Below are positions 49,934 through 63,810 of a stretch of 64,000 nucleotides of DNA, piece by piece. Each line of letters starts with the position of its first letter. Within the stretch, counting starts at the first letter, position 1. The stretch is taken from the NCBI RefSeq assembly GCF_001311885.1, contig NZ_BBCE01000011.1, forward strand, positions 1 to 64,000, given 5' to 3'. This DNA is from Syntrophomonas palmitatica JCM 14374 (GTDB lineage: Bacteria; Bacillota; Syntrophomonadia; Syntrophomonadales; Syntrophomonadaceae). The notes beneath the pieces are model-generated. The model had not been told where the DNA came from. It did not search any database and saw nothing but the letters and a program-made list of their open reading frames with translations. Position numbers and translations under genes: made by a program.

Positions 49934-49970
49934 AATATGCCCCTGGTCTATAAAAAACCAGGTGCATATT
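49934..49970. terminator. Stem-loop between mobB and the Fic gene
   Basis: AATATGC-CCTGGT paired with ACCAGG-GCATATT around a 9-base loop, between convergent genes. AT-rich flanks allow use in both directions. Confidence 0.7.
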
Positions 49971-49983
49971 ATTATAGTTATAA

Positions 49984-50742
49984 TTACTCAAGAGCATCTG
50001 ATTCCTTTACTAATAACAAATAGTGTCTGATACTATCTCTCTCAGCTTCAGCTATAAAATCGATAAAGGCCGTCATGTCCATAAAAACACTGGCTTCCTC
50101 CAAGCAATCCAGGTAAGCTTCTTTTACAAAGCGATTAATAATCGCCGGGACATAAGAATCCTTCAAAAAAGAATAATTCATTAAAAGACGTGCTGTTCTT
50201 CCATTCCCATCCGCAAACGGGTGAATCAGAGCGATTTGAAAATGCAACCAGGCCGCTCGCTCGATAGGATGCAGTTCATGAATCCTGGCATTGTATTCCT
50301 CAACAACTCCATGAACCAGTTCAGGGACATCAATATGTTCCGGCGGAGTATAGCTGCTCCCAACTATTTCTATTTCAACATCGCGGTATTTCCCGGCTTC
50401 TTGTGCACAGGTCCTTTTCATCACAAGTTTATGTACATCGCGTATAAACATTTCACTCAGCGGCATTTTACTCTGTACATAAGCTTCAACATAATCTATG
50501 GCTTCCTTGTGGTCTAATATCTCATAATGTTCTTTAGCAGTTTTGCCAGGGATATTCTGCCCGGCAAGAACCATCCTGGTTTCTTCAAGGCTTATACTAT
50601 TACCTTCCAAAACCAGTGAATGATATGTCATTTCCGCATCCATATATTCTTTTACGATTTTATTAATTGACTCCGGCAATGGCCTATATGCGTCAAGGGC
50701 TTTCTTAATCGTGTCTATTTCCAAAATGCATCTGGTGTTCAA
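49984..50742 (-). CDS. Fic-domain protein (class II, self-inhibited)
   Basis: 252 residues. The Fic motif HPFADGNGRTAR is complete, so AMP or other nucleotide transfer to a target hydroxyl is expected. The inhibitory helix motif SxxxEG is present N-terminally (SLVLEGNS, about 42-49), ahead of the Fic core, as in class II proteins, where it blocks ATP until released. HTH or antitoxin genes are not adjacent. It lies at the old (trailer) end of the CRISPR array. Start TTG with GGGGG upstream. Confidence 0.9.
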   Translation of the reverse strand: MNTRCILEIDTIKKALDAYRPLPESINKIVKEYMDAEMTYHSLVLEGNSISLEETRMVLAGQNIPGKTAKEHYEILDHKEAIDYVEAYVQSKMPLSEMFIRDVHKLVMKRTCAQEAGKYRDVEIEIVGSSYTPPEHIDVPELVHGVVEEYNARIHELHPIERAAWLHFQIALIHPFADGNGRTARLLMNYSFLKDSYVPAIINRFVKEAYLDCLEEASVFMDMTAFIDFIAEAERDSIRHYLLLVKESDALE

Positions 50743-50854
50743 TAGCGCAACCCCCGGAAATGTGTTTGTATTTCATAATTCGTTGCAGACTCCCTTTGTC
50801 TATTATATTTTTTAATTCTATTATTCTCCAGTTATTTTTTGGTCAAATCCTTGC

Positions 50855-54845
<3,991 letters not shown>

Positions 54846-55063
54846 TGCGACCTTTCAATCGCACTATTTTCGGTATTTATAACATTACTTTGGGCGAACC
54901 TAATGTAAAATTAAAAACTTCCCGCACTAAGTATGTTATTTTTCTATTTAACACCTCAATATACCCTGCCCGCGAAATCAATACCGATAAAACCTTATTA
55001 AATTGAGAAAGAACTGTGTTTTAACAGGTTCAGCAGATTTGAGCACCTGGGGTTCGCACGGCT
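54846..55063 (-). promoter_or_regulatory. CRISPR leader
   Basis: AT-rich 218-base stretch between the cas2 stop and the first repeat. Reading toward the array, it begins near GCGAACCCC, later has GGTTCGC (inverted copies), and ends GCGATTGAAAGGTCGCA against the first repeat, imitating the ATTGAAA end of a repeat. No gene is seen in it. Confidence 0.75.
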
Positions 55064-55353
55064 TTAGATCATCAATATACCCTCAGGATCATAAGATTCT
55101 GCTATACCTATATGCTCTACGCGCCTTTTCCAGTTGTTCCCCAAAAAGTAGAAGCGGATGCTATCCTGTGAAGGTCCATAATTTTCTCTAAATTGTTTTT
55201 TAACCGCGTAAATTGTGCCGGGTCAAGCAAACATTCAAAAACGGACTTCTGCACCCTTTGTCCATGATTTACACATTGTTTTGCCACCTGGCGCAGTCTT
55301 TTTTGCCCTTCTAGCGTACTGGTGTTTACATCATAAGTAATAAGAACCATCAT
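55064..55353 (-). CDS. cas2: CRISPR-associated endonuclease Cas2 (frameshifted)
   Basis: 96 residues after restoring one C near 55175 (GACCTTC to GACCCTTC), which turns the odd tail into [20 protein letters not shown] and gives the normal I-C length. The start [11 protein letters not shown] carries the catalytic Asp. Forms the spacer-integration complex with Cas1. Last gene of the cas operon, 45 bases after cas1. Confidence 0.92.
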
Positions 55354-55398
55354 GTCGGCAGCCCTCCATTCTGGTATGGTACACTTGATTATCGGCCA

Positions 55399-56430
55399 TC
55401 ATTTCCAGAGGAAAACAGGGTAACCATCTATATCCCCCCGAAGGTACCTGGCTAATAACAAGGCTTGTACATAAGGTATTAACCCTACCGGAATCTTTTC
55501 ATTAAGGTAGGGATGGATTATCTCCTCGCGTTTCCGTTTTTGCCAGGCAACCAATACCTCATCCCTGGTTTCCTTATTCATAGTAACCCCGCCGCTTTCA
55601 TCTTTACTGAAACCGTTCGCTCGAATCTGCTTCCGGTTTATTAGGGATAAGGCTAAACGATCCGCCAGAACTGGCCTCAGTTCCTCCATAATGTCAAGCG
55701 CCAAACTGGGCCGGCCTGGCCGGTCCCGGTGCAAATACCCAACTGCCGGGTCCAGGCCGACTGTTTCTAATGCCGACCTCGCCTCATGAGCCAATAACGT
55801 ATATAAAAATGACAACAAAGCGTTCATATTGTCCAGGGGGGGCCTGCGGCTTCTTCCCGAAAGCGAAAATGACTCCTTGTCCTCCAGTACCAGGTTAGAA
55901 AAACAGGAAAAATAAAGTTGGGCAGCTTCTCCCTCGATTCCCCGCACCACATCGACATCATGGCATGTTTTCAGGCGGTTTAATTGATTGGCCATTCTAT
56001 CGACTGCCGCGGTCAGGGCAGCTGTATCTACCTTATCACCATGGTCTCTTAACGCCCGCCGTAAGACAGATCGGCAGTTTGCCACCTTGCCCAATACGCA
56101 GGTTGCGGCTATGCTGGCCGACAATTCGGGGTTATCAGCCGTACGATATTGTTTGCGCCTTAACAGGACGTTGCCGGAAACCGGTCCCTCCACCCTGGCC
56201 AGGAACTTACCGTTCGGGGTAAGAAAAGACATGGTTACGCCCCTTTCCGCACAAAGGGCCATTAACGCCGGGCTGGCACCGGTATAACCAAAACAGACAA
56301 TCCCCTCTAATATATGAACGGGAACTCGTTTTGTCTCTACCTCGCCCAGGCGTACCACAACATTTTCCGCGTCTCGTGTCAAATAAGCGTCGGGACTTGT
56401 TACATACAAAACATTCAACAGTTTACGCAT
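55399..56430 (-). CDS. cas1: CRISPR-associated integrase Cas1
   Basis: 343 residues, I-C type. An N-terminal beta domain (LLNVLYVTSPDAYL) is followed by a helical domain with RGIEGEAAQLYF (metal-binding Glu), VGYLHRDRPGRPSLALDIMEE (His and acidic ligands). Integrates new spacers with Cas2. Its ATG overlaps the cas4 stop (TAATG). Confidence 0.95.
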   Translation of the reverse strand: MRKLLNVLYVTSPDAYLTRDAENVVVRLGEVETKRVPVHILEGIVCFGYTGASPALMALCAERGVTMSFLTPNGKFLARVEGPVSGNVLLRRKQYRTADNPELSASIAATCVLGKVANCRSVLRRALRDHGDKVDTAALTAAVDRMANQLNRLKTCHDVDVVRGIEGEAAQLYFSCFSNLVLEDKESFSLSGRSRRPPLDNMNALLSFLYTLLAHEARSALETVGLDPAVGYLHRDRPGRPSLALDIMEELRPVLADRLALSLINRKQIRANGFSKDESGGVTMNKETRDEVLVAWQKRKREEIIHPYLNEKIPVGLIPYVQALLLARYLRGDIDGYPVFLWK

Positions 56431-57152
56431 TATGATTTCTCTTTCCAGGAAATACTAATGTCATCAACCGGCTGTTGCTCAATATAATCTTGAACAGGTC
56501 TATACTGTCGAGTTAACTCCGGCAAACAAACATCCTGCATAGAGCACAGGCTGCACCGTACCCCTTTGCCCGCTGCCGGGGTAAGGCCGGCATTATATGC
56601 CATGTGCATCCGTCGGGAAAGGTCTATGACCCTGGAGCAAATTTTTTCATCAAAAGTGATTTCCACCCGGTGTCTGGTCTGGCCGTAGTACAGGAAACCT
56701 TTCTCAACAGCCGCCCCTGTCATTTCTTCCAGGCAAATGGCCTGGGCGCACAGCTGCACCACGTCCCGGTCGTCCTTTTTAGGGCGCCCGCGCTTGTACT
56801 CAACCGGCACAGGTCTATAATACCCTGCCCTTCCTGGCAGCCTGGCCCCATTGCCTTCGCTGTCCGGCGCCAGGGGATGGAATTCCACCATGTCAGCTAT
56901 TCCCCACAGTCCCAGTTGATATGATTTCAGCGGCAGCGAGCGCGCATATACTACTCCATCGCGATACTCCTTATATTCGGGATTATGTACCTTTTCATGC
57001 AAGATTTGCCCTTCTGCCGTCCGCTGATTCTCCTGCCACTGCTGCTCCAGGTGGATGAGTCCCCACTGCCTTTCGCAAAAGGCAAAGTGCTGGATAGCGG
57101 ACAAGGGGATGAGGTCCTCTTCGGTATAGTTATTTTTATTCAAACCAATCAT
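56430..57152 (-). CDS. cas4: CRISPR-associated exonuclease Cas4
   Basis: 240 residues. A RecB-type nuclease core with PVEYKRGRPKK and QLCAQAICLEEM; four cysteines (FCERQW and the late CSLCSMQDVC) for an iron-sulfur cluster. Trims prespacers and helps select the PAM. Start overlaps the cas7 end by 17 bases. Confidence 0.94.
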   Translation of the reverse strand: MIGLNKNNYTEEDLIPLSAIQHFAFCERQWGLIHLEQQWQENQRTAEGQILHEKVHNPEYKEYRDGVVYARSLPLKSYQLGLWGIADMVEFHPLAPDSEGNGARLPGRAGYYRPVPVEYKRGRPKKDDRDVVQLCAQAICLEEMTGAAVEKGFLYYGQTRHRVEITFDEKICSRVIDLSRRMHMAYNAGLTPAAGKGVRCSLCSMQDVCLPELTRQYRPVQDYIEQQPVDDISISWKEKS

Positions 57153-58239
57153 GATATTCTATCCCATCTGGCAATGGTTCTTTGCTTACAGTTACCTGGT
57201 AATCATCAATGGACCGTGCGGGCTTCGTTTTATTTTTCCTGTCAACACTAATTCGATTAAACAATTTATGTGCGGGAGCATTTCCCAGGCCTTTTTCATC
57301 GGAATGACTAAAAATATACAATCCTCGGGTAGTCATTTCTCCTCTAGCTGCAGAACGGTCTTGTTCAAACATGTTAGCCAACGCTGACCATAATAAATTG
57401 AGATCTTTATCGTCAATGGGATTACCTTCTGTGGTCAATCTCGCTGCCAGGTTGGGGTTATAAAAGCCATGAGCCCTGTATAAGCCGTAAGGCACAATAG
57501 GTTTTCTCCCCATTTCGGTTTGCTTTTTTGGGGCATCGGATTCTCTGGTAATTGCGACTCGCGTAATACTAACATCTAAAGGAAATATAGGGTCAATAGA
57601 TTTGGCAAATGTTATCTGTACCGGTCCTCTCACCTGGCCGGCATTTGTACCGACAGTAAGTACCGCGCCAAACATCCGTACATCATAGTATTTTTTTACC
57701 ATGGCCTCCTGTAATTTTTCTTTATCCGCCCTGGTCATCTTTATGTTTTTAACAGCACTTGCTATATTTTGTGCAAGTTCGTCCAGTTTCTTTTTGTACT
57801 GATCGGGTATTTCACCATCATATTCCTCTTTCAAATACTCCAGAATTTCCTTCTTGGTTCTAAGATCGCTCGACCAAATTACCTTTTGTTCCTGTTCATC
57901 AATATCGAATATATCCGACAATTCATCGGTTAACCAGTCAAAAAAGTCCTTATCGTTTATGCTTACTTCAGGAAGTGTTATTTGTTTATCCCTCATCACT
58001 TTATAGCAAAGCGTATTCAATGCTGCTTTGCTTTGAATAAATATCTCCTTCCCTTCAGCCAAGGCTACATAATCTCTAATTTTTCTTTTTATGGCTACGT
58101 CCGTGACAAAGCCATGACCGGTTTCAGGGTCAATTCTGGGCATATTGCCCGCATCAGGGTCTCCGTTGGGGTTGCCGTTGGTGACATCAAAAAGCAGAAC
58201 AAAGTCATGTCGTTTTTGGGGATCAGTATATAAAGCCAT
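57136..58239 (-). CDS. cas7: Type I-C Cascade backbone protein Cas7 (Csd2)
   Basis: 367 residues, about 80 more than usual for Csd2. The start FVLLFDVTNGNPNGDPDAGN, KYYDVRMFGAVLTVGTNAGQ and VRGPVQITFAKS are the family core. The extra length is a charged, helical stretch from about 95 to 180, between the RRM halves. Coats the crRNA. GGGAGG precedes the ATG. Confidence 0.94.
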   Translation of the reverse strand: MALYTDPQKRHDFVLLFDVTNGNPNGDPDAGNMPRIDPETGHGFVTDVAIKRKIRDYVALAEGKEIFIQSKAALNTLCYKVMRDKQITLPEVSINDKDFFDWLTDELSDIFDIDEQEQKVIWSSDLRTKKEILEYLKEEYDGEIPDQYKKKLDELAQNIASAVKNIKMTRADKEKLQEAMVKKYYDVRMFGAVLTVGTNAGQVRGPVQITFAKSIDPIFPLDVSITRVAITRESDAPKKQTEMGRKPIVPYGLYRAHGFYNPNLAARLTTEGNPIDDKDLNLLWSALANMFEQDRSAARGEMTTRGLYIFSHSDEKGLGNAPAHKLFNRISVDRKNKTKPARSIDDYQVTVSKEPLPDGIEYHDWFE

Positions 58240-58256
58240 TTTATTTCCTCCCTACA

Positions 58257-60103
58257 TTATTTTTTAATGCGCCTGGAGTTAAATTCCGCTCGCTGGTGAT
58301 AAAAGCCCAGGGCAAATTCTCCTTGCTGATATAACGTCATAGTCCGTGGAAATCCGCCGCCTTCATCAATCTTTTTAATTGCCGATTCCAGTAAATCTTC
58401 CAATTCCTGATATCTAACATAATTATCTTTTCTAATTTTCGGCATATGGCCTTCGTGGCCATATTGACAAGGGAAGGCATTACAGTTAACGGCACTGTAG
58501 AAGCCGAGCCATAGTACCTGTCCACCAATGTAGATGATAGTTTTCCTGTTGCCGACCGGCGTTGAATTTCCTCCAGCACCGCCAATAAAATCCCGGCCTG
58601 ATAAGATACTTCATCTCTGTTATCATCGAGACTCTCCATCTTTTTAGCTTCCTCCTTTCTAAAGGTTAAACAAAACTTGACCACAGTACATAGCCTTTGC
58701 CAAACTTCGATCGGTTCAAGGCTTTTATTATTCTTTTGACCTGTATCTTCAATCATACTGCCATCCCTGGCGCCGGAAATACGCAGTCGTCTAACAGCCG
58801 ACTGAAAAAGCGAAAATGGCGGAGGCTCTCCTAAATACGCACTTCGAATTAAAATTCTGCCCATGTTAGGATCTACATCGTTCAGAGGCTCGAGTAAATC
58901 CTGAATAACATACGGGCGTCTTTTTTGGCCATAAGCATCTACCAGGTTCATAGCCTCGAAATACTGTAGAAGATTGTTTTTAATTGTTTTCGAGGAAGCA
59001 TGGATCCAATCCCTAACGGCTACTCTTCCGGGACCATTGGGCGATAAAACCGCAAGGTAAAAGGCGTTTTCATCCAGATTTAAACTGCTGGTACTTCCTG
59101 TCCATGGACTTATTAAGAATTTATTGATAAGTTCATCTGTTGTTTCAACTTTGACCTGTTTATTGTGAGCAAGCGGAACAGAAACAATATTTAAGGGATC
59201 GTATTCTTGATTATCTAGGGATATCGTCATGTCTTCCTTTAACCAATAAACAGCAACCTGATTGCGGGGACTATCGTTTTTAACCCTGCCATTCACATCC
59301 TTATCAATATAAATTGCCCTCGAATTAGACTCAATTAAATGGTTCATTACCTGTGAGGATCTATCAGCACATGTTAGGCAAAGACCTATAGAAGCCCCTT
59401 TTTGCCGATAACGATAAGATATAAAGGAATTATCATTCAGGCTTACCATCTGCCGATCTGCGCCATTGAATGTAATTTTGAGTGGCGAATTTGTTACAAT
59501 ATCTTTATATTGACCACAAATACTACATTGTTGAGAAATCCCATTACAGATTTTTGTTTTAATCTTTTCCGCCCAAAAGCACTTGGTTTCTTGCAGTTCA
59601 TGTAGATGTTTGCCTTTTAACCAGCCTTTTTCATATACAAAGGTGGTCCAGGTCTTATTAAAAAGCTCCTTTCCTTTCATAGCTTTTAAAATTGATTCAT
59701 CTCTTAGCTTATCTTCAATCGCATTAATCGCTTCCTTTAGAAGATGATCGCTAAAACATTCAGAATTCTTCATTTCTTTAAGCAATTCTAGGAATGCTTT
59801 ATGTTTTCGAGAAGCCTTTTTATCCTTTGCGCCTTCTTTCTTGTCAGCTATTCCCAATACATATCCCATTTCATCGGCAAATGGATAAGGAAATATGGTA
59901 CCTCCTGAACGGTTCGCCAGTTTTGCCCTAACCTTGTCTTTTTCACCTGCATAATCCTCAATTTGTATTTGGATTGGGTCTTTTCCTGGATAGATGTGAA
60001 TTACATATTTTATTGGTTCCGATTTATATACTCCATAGCCAACCGGGGATAGTCTATCTGCTTTATCGAGTTTCTCTGCCTTTTCAACTAACTCCCTTAA
60101 CAT
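58257..60103 (-). CDS. cas8c: Type I-C Cascade large subunit Cas8c (Csd1, frameshifted)
   Basis: 615 residues after restoring one base near 58441 (GCCATATGCCG), which joins LVNMATKAI to PKIRKDNYVRYQELEDLLE. The start [13 protein letters not shown] and later CSICGQYKDIV (Cys pair) and CLTCADRSSQ fit Csd1. Recognises the PAM; in I-C an internal start inside this gene also supplies Cas11. Start ATG 60103 with GGAGGG upstream. Confidence 0.92.
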
Positions 60104-60814
60104 GGACACCCTCCAGTCCGTACAGTTGTATGTACTTCTCCTCTGGTATTCTCATGATTCCATTGTCAAGTGCGGCATTAAAAAAGATTGGTTGATGGTA
60201 TCCCGATACAATAATTGCCTTTCCATCCTGGTGATTTTTAAAAGTCATTTCTTTGCGTGAATCGCTTTTACAGAAAGCAATATCAAATAGCATATTACCC
60301 AGATTCATACTTTGATCAAAAGGTTTTTCGTCACCTGTAACTTCTGAAAAATAGGCTGAACATTCGCGGGTTCCTAAATAGGGCTGATGGCGGCATTGAC
60401 CATTTACCAATCGCCGTTTGAATTGAGCGATATATTTATTCTTATGGCTATCGGTGGTTTCTTTTAAACGCACATCAGCCAGAATAATATAAGACAGGTT
60501 TTTTAGATATAAACTTGCCCTTTGCTGACGCTTTTCTTCAATTACAATCGGCTTACCTCCCGGGCTCTGGCGGTCCTTGATTTCGTTACGCAGTATCGCA
60601 TATTCGTTGATTTTGTTAAGAACCATATCTCTCTCACCTCCCAGCCCATTTCCGGTTTCCAGCAAATCGCTTCAAGAACCCCTCGTGCCGCTGAGGGTGT
60701 CATTACAGGATAAGTAACCCGTTCAACTTTAAATTCAGGACGGGTAAAACAGGCTATGGGACCCCACACTTTGACCGCAACATCGTACCGGCTAATAGCT
60801 TCATTCAAACTCAC
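60084..60814 (-). CDS. cas5c: Type I-C crRNA endonuclease Cas5c (frameshifted)
   Basis: 243 residues after restoring one base near 60629 (GAGATATGG), giving GWEVREI followed by [19 protein letters not shown]. The start [20 protein letters not shown] and [17 protein letters not shown] are typical. In type I-C, which lacks Cas6, Cas5c cuts pre-crRNA and caps the Cascade foot. It overlaps cas8c by about 20 bases and follows cas3 by 9. Confidence 0.92.
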
Positions 60815-60823
60815 AACCCTCCC

Positions 60824-63016
60824 TTACACAATCAAGTCGGCCGGATCCAACTCAACTTCATTAATACCTGTAAGCGGATCATACACCCCCTCCCACATAT
60901 AAAGACCTTTGGTCAATTCCCTCAACAACCCGTAATTTATCAATACTCTGAGTTCCCATTCATATATGTTTACCAGGTAAGGCTGAAGCCTGCGCCAGGA
61001 ATCCCTGCACGGTTGTTTTAACCATTCTCCAACAGATTTTTTATAATTACCGTATTTGACCACAACCGGTACGGTATTATCCTTTATTAAGCGGTACTCC
61101 TGCGCTGTTTTGGGGTAATTCAACCTTTCACGCATTAACTGGATATTGTATTTATCCAGGTCATTGCCCAGGGTATAATAAAGCCTGGAATAATACTCTT
61201 CGAATATACCGGGGTCATTTAATATCTCGGGGTCTTCGTATTCTGCGAGAACCAGTTTGGCCGTCTCTATTCCAGCTGCATAAGGTCCGCGCAAAGGGGC
61301 TTCTTCTATCAGTTCAAATATGGTTACTTTCCCTTTTTCCGGTCTTCCTTCGCGGTTACATCTACCCGCTGCTTGAACTATACGGTCCAGCGGTCCCAAT
61401 GCTCTATAAACCACCGGGAAATCAAGATCAACGCCAGCTTCAACCACCTGTGTACTAATCAATCTCACTGGTTCCCCATTTTTCAATCTTCTTCGAACAT
61501 CTTTCAATAAATCCTGTCTGTGGATTCCGCATAATAACGTTGACAAATGTATGCAATCCTTGCCATTTAATTTCTTAACTAATTGCAGTGCCTGCTTACG
61601 CGTATTCATAATTACCATAACCTGCTTATATTGAAATATTTCTTCAGCCAGGTCATCCATTGAGACTTGCCCGGGCAACCTTTTATAATGCACACGGATA
61701 AGTTCTTTGTAATATTTTTCATACTCTGGTACTATTTCGCATATCTCAATATCAGTAAGTTCAGTTAAATAGTCTCCCCTTAGTGCCGGCTGGGTTGCCG
61801 TGGATAATACTACCGTAGTGCCGTAATTGTCTACTAAATCACGAAGAACCTGCAGGGTTGGCTTGAATAACTCCAGGGGCAAACTCTGAGCTTCGTCTAA
61901 TATAATTACACTTTGGGCCAAATTGTGTATTTTCCGGCAACGTGAAGGACTGTTTGAAAACAGGCTTTCCAGAAGCTGTACAGTAGTCGTTACTATAAGA
62001 GGTACATCCCAGTTTTCTTCGGCCAGTTTCAACCGCAATATACCTGGGTCTTGCATTTCATCATCTCCATATTGAACCTGGCTGTGGTGTTCTAATACCG
62101 CATTTTTTCCAAAAATTTCACGGTATATTTGCGCGGTTTGGTCAATAATGCTGGTATATGGCAACGCAAAAACTATGGTCTTTTGTTCATTGGTTAAGGC
62201 ATGCTCCAGAGCAAAACCCAGAACGCTTCGAGTTTTGCCGCCTCCGGTAGGTACCGTTAACTTATATATCCCGGGTTTCCCCGTGGCTGCCATTAGACAG
62301 GAATCGTATATTTGTTTCCTAATTTTATTAAGAAAAGTAGGGTTATCCTGCTGGCATTTCTTTAAAAATTCGTCTTGATTTTGGCGAAAGACCTTGGCCA
62401 TCTTCTTTATTGTTGGTTTTTCTTTGTTCCTTAAATATTGCTTATCGTGATGGAAATGCCCTTCTGTATCTAACCTGTCTGCATCAATTAAGACTGAAAA
62501 CAACATGCGTATTAAAAATTCCCATTGCAAATTATCTATATTCTGAGGTAAACGGATTGTTTTCATATGCCTGTTTGCCATAACATCTCTTATAGCATTC
62601 TGCATGAGTGTGAACATTTTTCTATCTTTGTCTATGCTATCTAATTCAATGAGCCTGGCAGACAAGGTTCCTGGTTCCTCCAAACCAGAATGATGCCCGG
62701 CGACCGGCAGACCAATTATTTTATGCATCGCATTGTTTTGACCATGGATTAAATAAACAAAATCGCCGCCCCAGGGGGCATGCGGTACCGTCTCCGCAGG
62801 TTTGCCTTTGTCGATGGTTAAAAGATAATCTTGAAATCCCGGGTTAACCTTTCCCAAATCGTGTAATAAACCTATGAATTCAGCAAGCTCAGCTACTTGT
62901 CCCTTATAAAACCCTTTTGCAAATCCTTTCGCATAATCTGCCACCTTGTTCAAATGGTCATTGAGGTAATGCCATTCACCTTTTTCGTTTTTTGTATGTG
63001 CATAGTAATATGTCAT
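60824..63016 (-). CDS. cas3: CRISPR-associated helicase-nuclease Cas3
   Basis: 730 residues from the ATG at 63016 (AAGGA upstream). The N-terminal HD nuclease has LLHDLGKVNPGFQDYL, VAGHHSGLEE and LIDADRLDTEG. The helicase has PTGGGKT, ILDEAQ (DEAQ in place of DEAH), VLSTATQP and QAAGRCNREG. It is recruited by Cascade to unwind and cut DNA. First gene of the cas operon. Confidence 0.95.
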   Translation of the reverse strand: MTYYYAHTKNEKGEWHYLNDHLNKVADYAKGFAKGFYKGQVAELAEFIGLLHDLGKVNPGFQDYLLTIDKGKPAETVPHAPWGGDFVYLIHGQNNAMHKIIGLPVAGHHSGLEEPGTLSARLIELDSIDKDRKMFTLMQNAIRDVMANRHMKTIRLPQNIDNLQWEFLIRMLFSVLIDADRLDTEGHFHHDKQYLRNKEKPTIKKMAKVFRQNQDEFLKKCQQDNPTFLNKIRKQIYDSCLMAATGKPGIYKLTVPTGGGKTRSVLGFALEHALTNEQKTIVFALPYTSIIDQTAQIYREIFGKNAVLEHHSQVQYGDDEMQDPGILRLKLAEENWDVPLIVTTTVQLLESLFSNSPSRCRKIHNLAQSVIILDEAQSLPLELFKPTLQVLRDLVDNYGTTVVLSTATQPALRGDYLTELTDIEICEIVPEYEKYYKELIRVHYKRLPGQVSMDDLAEEIFQYKQVMVIMNTRKQALQLVKKLNGKDCIHLSTLLCGIHRQDLLKDVRRRLKNGEPVRLISTQVVEAGVDLDFPVVYRALGPLDRIVQAAGRCNREGRPEKGKVTIFELIEEAPLRGPYAAGIETAKLVLAEYEDPEILNDPGIFEEYYSRLYYTLGNDLDKYNIQLMRERLNYPKTAQEYRLIKDNTVPVVVKYGNYKKSVGEWLKQPCRDSWRRLQPYLVNIYEWELRVLINYGLLRELTKGLYMWEGVYDPLTGINEVELDPADLIV

Positions 63017-63336
63017 AATAATCCTTTCTTTCTTAATTGTAGGCATTTCTTATTCAAATAACCTTTTTCTGCATCAACCATCATTTTCCTTCATAAGTAT
63101 ATTAAGATATACTGACATATAACTGTCATTAAAATATTTATTTCTCTTTAATGTAAATAAAGATTATGAATCTTTATTTATCCATAATGAACTCAAATAA
63201 CAATAAAACCGGGTTGCCCCGGTTTTATCGTAATATCCTGTATTATATTTATTAATCCGTCTGCCTTTAGCCCGATTTGCCAATCTAAGAACAAAATGTT
63301 CCTTTATTTGTTCTGGTGTTCCTTCGTAATTTATTC
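63017..63336. other. 320-base region with cas promoter area and operator-like dyads
   Basis: No gene. A perfect 12-bp dyad lies at 63154-63180 (arms AAATAAAGATT/AATCTTTATTT plus one outer pair, 3-base loop). TGACA-TATAAC-TGTCA is at 63113-63128. On the minus strand ATGACA...TAATAT could be the cas3 promoter, although its spacer (19) is long. The ferredoxin terminator also lies here. Confidence 0.6.
63203..63228 (-). terminator. Terminator after the ferredoxin gene
   Basis: Perfect 11-bp stem ATAAAACCGGG/CCCGGTTTTAT with a 4-base loop, followed on the minus strand by TGTTATTT. Confidence 0.8.
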
Positions 63337-63810
63337 TTACCTTTCCAGCCCCAGCATATGCCCGGCCTGCTCAGTGCGTTTTTCTTCCAGGACCGTCTCC
63401 GGATCGACAAATTGGATCGCTCCGGTCCAGCAAAACTTTGCGCACTGGGGGTCGCCGCCGCACAGTTCGCATTTGTAGGCGGTTTTCTTCTCGGGATGAA
63501 AATTCATATGCCCAAAGGGACAGGCCAGGTTGCACTGGCGGCAGCCGATGCACTGCCCGGTGTTAACTTTGGGAACAGCACCGCCCGGTTCGCGGTATAT
63601 AGCTCCGGCCACACAAGTCAATAGGCAGGGGGCGTTTTCGCAGGCAGCGCAGCTTACCGGGGCATTGCGGGCCTCACGGGTGAAGCGCACTACCCTGATA
63701 CGGGAAAGGCGCGGGGAACAGACGCCCTCATTGACCAGTGAGCAAATCATCTCACAGGCGCCGCAACCGACGCATTTTTCATGGTTAATATATAGAACCC
63801 GGTTTTCCAC
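63337..63810 (-). CDS. Multi-cluster 4Fe-4S ferredoxin (HycB/CooF-like electron carrier)
   Basis: 157 residues. Cysteine clusters: CVGCGACEMIC, CAACENAPC, CIGCRQCNLAC and CELCGGDPQC, i.e. four 4Fe-4S sites of the DmsB/HycB type. Such subunits carry electrons for formate dehydrogenases, CO dehydrogenases or aldehyde oxidoreductases. GTG start with GGAGGA upstream inside the preceding gene, so coupled to it. Confidence 0.87.
   Translation of the reverse strand: MENRVLYINHEKCVGCGACEMICSLVNEGVCSPRLSRIRVVRFTREARNAPVSCAACENAPCLLTCVAGAIYREPGGAVPKVNTGQCIGCRQCNLACPFGHMNFHPEKKTAYKCELCGGDPQCAKFCWTGAIQFVDPETVLEEKRTEQAGHMLGLER

Noticed and set aside
55003-55191. 62-residue plus-strand frame in the leader and cas2 end
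   Set aside because: It is antisense to the repaired cas2 end and the leader; no family likeness.
60084-60814. Inactivated CRISPR system because cas2, cas8c and cas5c are broken
   Set aside because: Each break is one missing base like those in unrelated housekeeping genes, and repair restores full proteins; the large array also implies activity.
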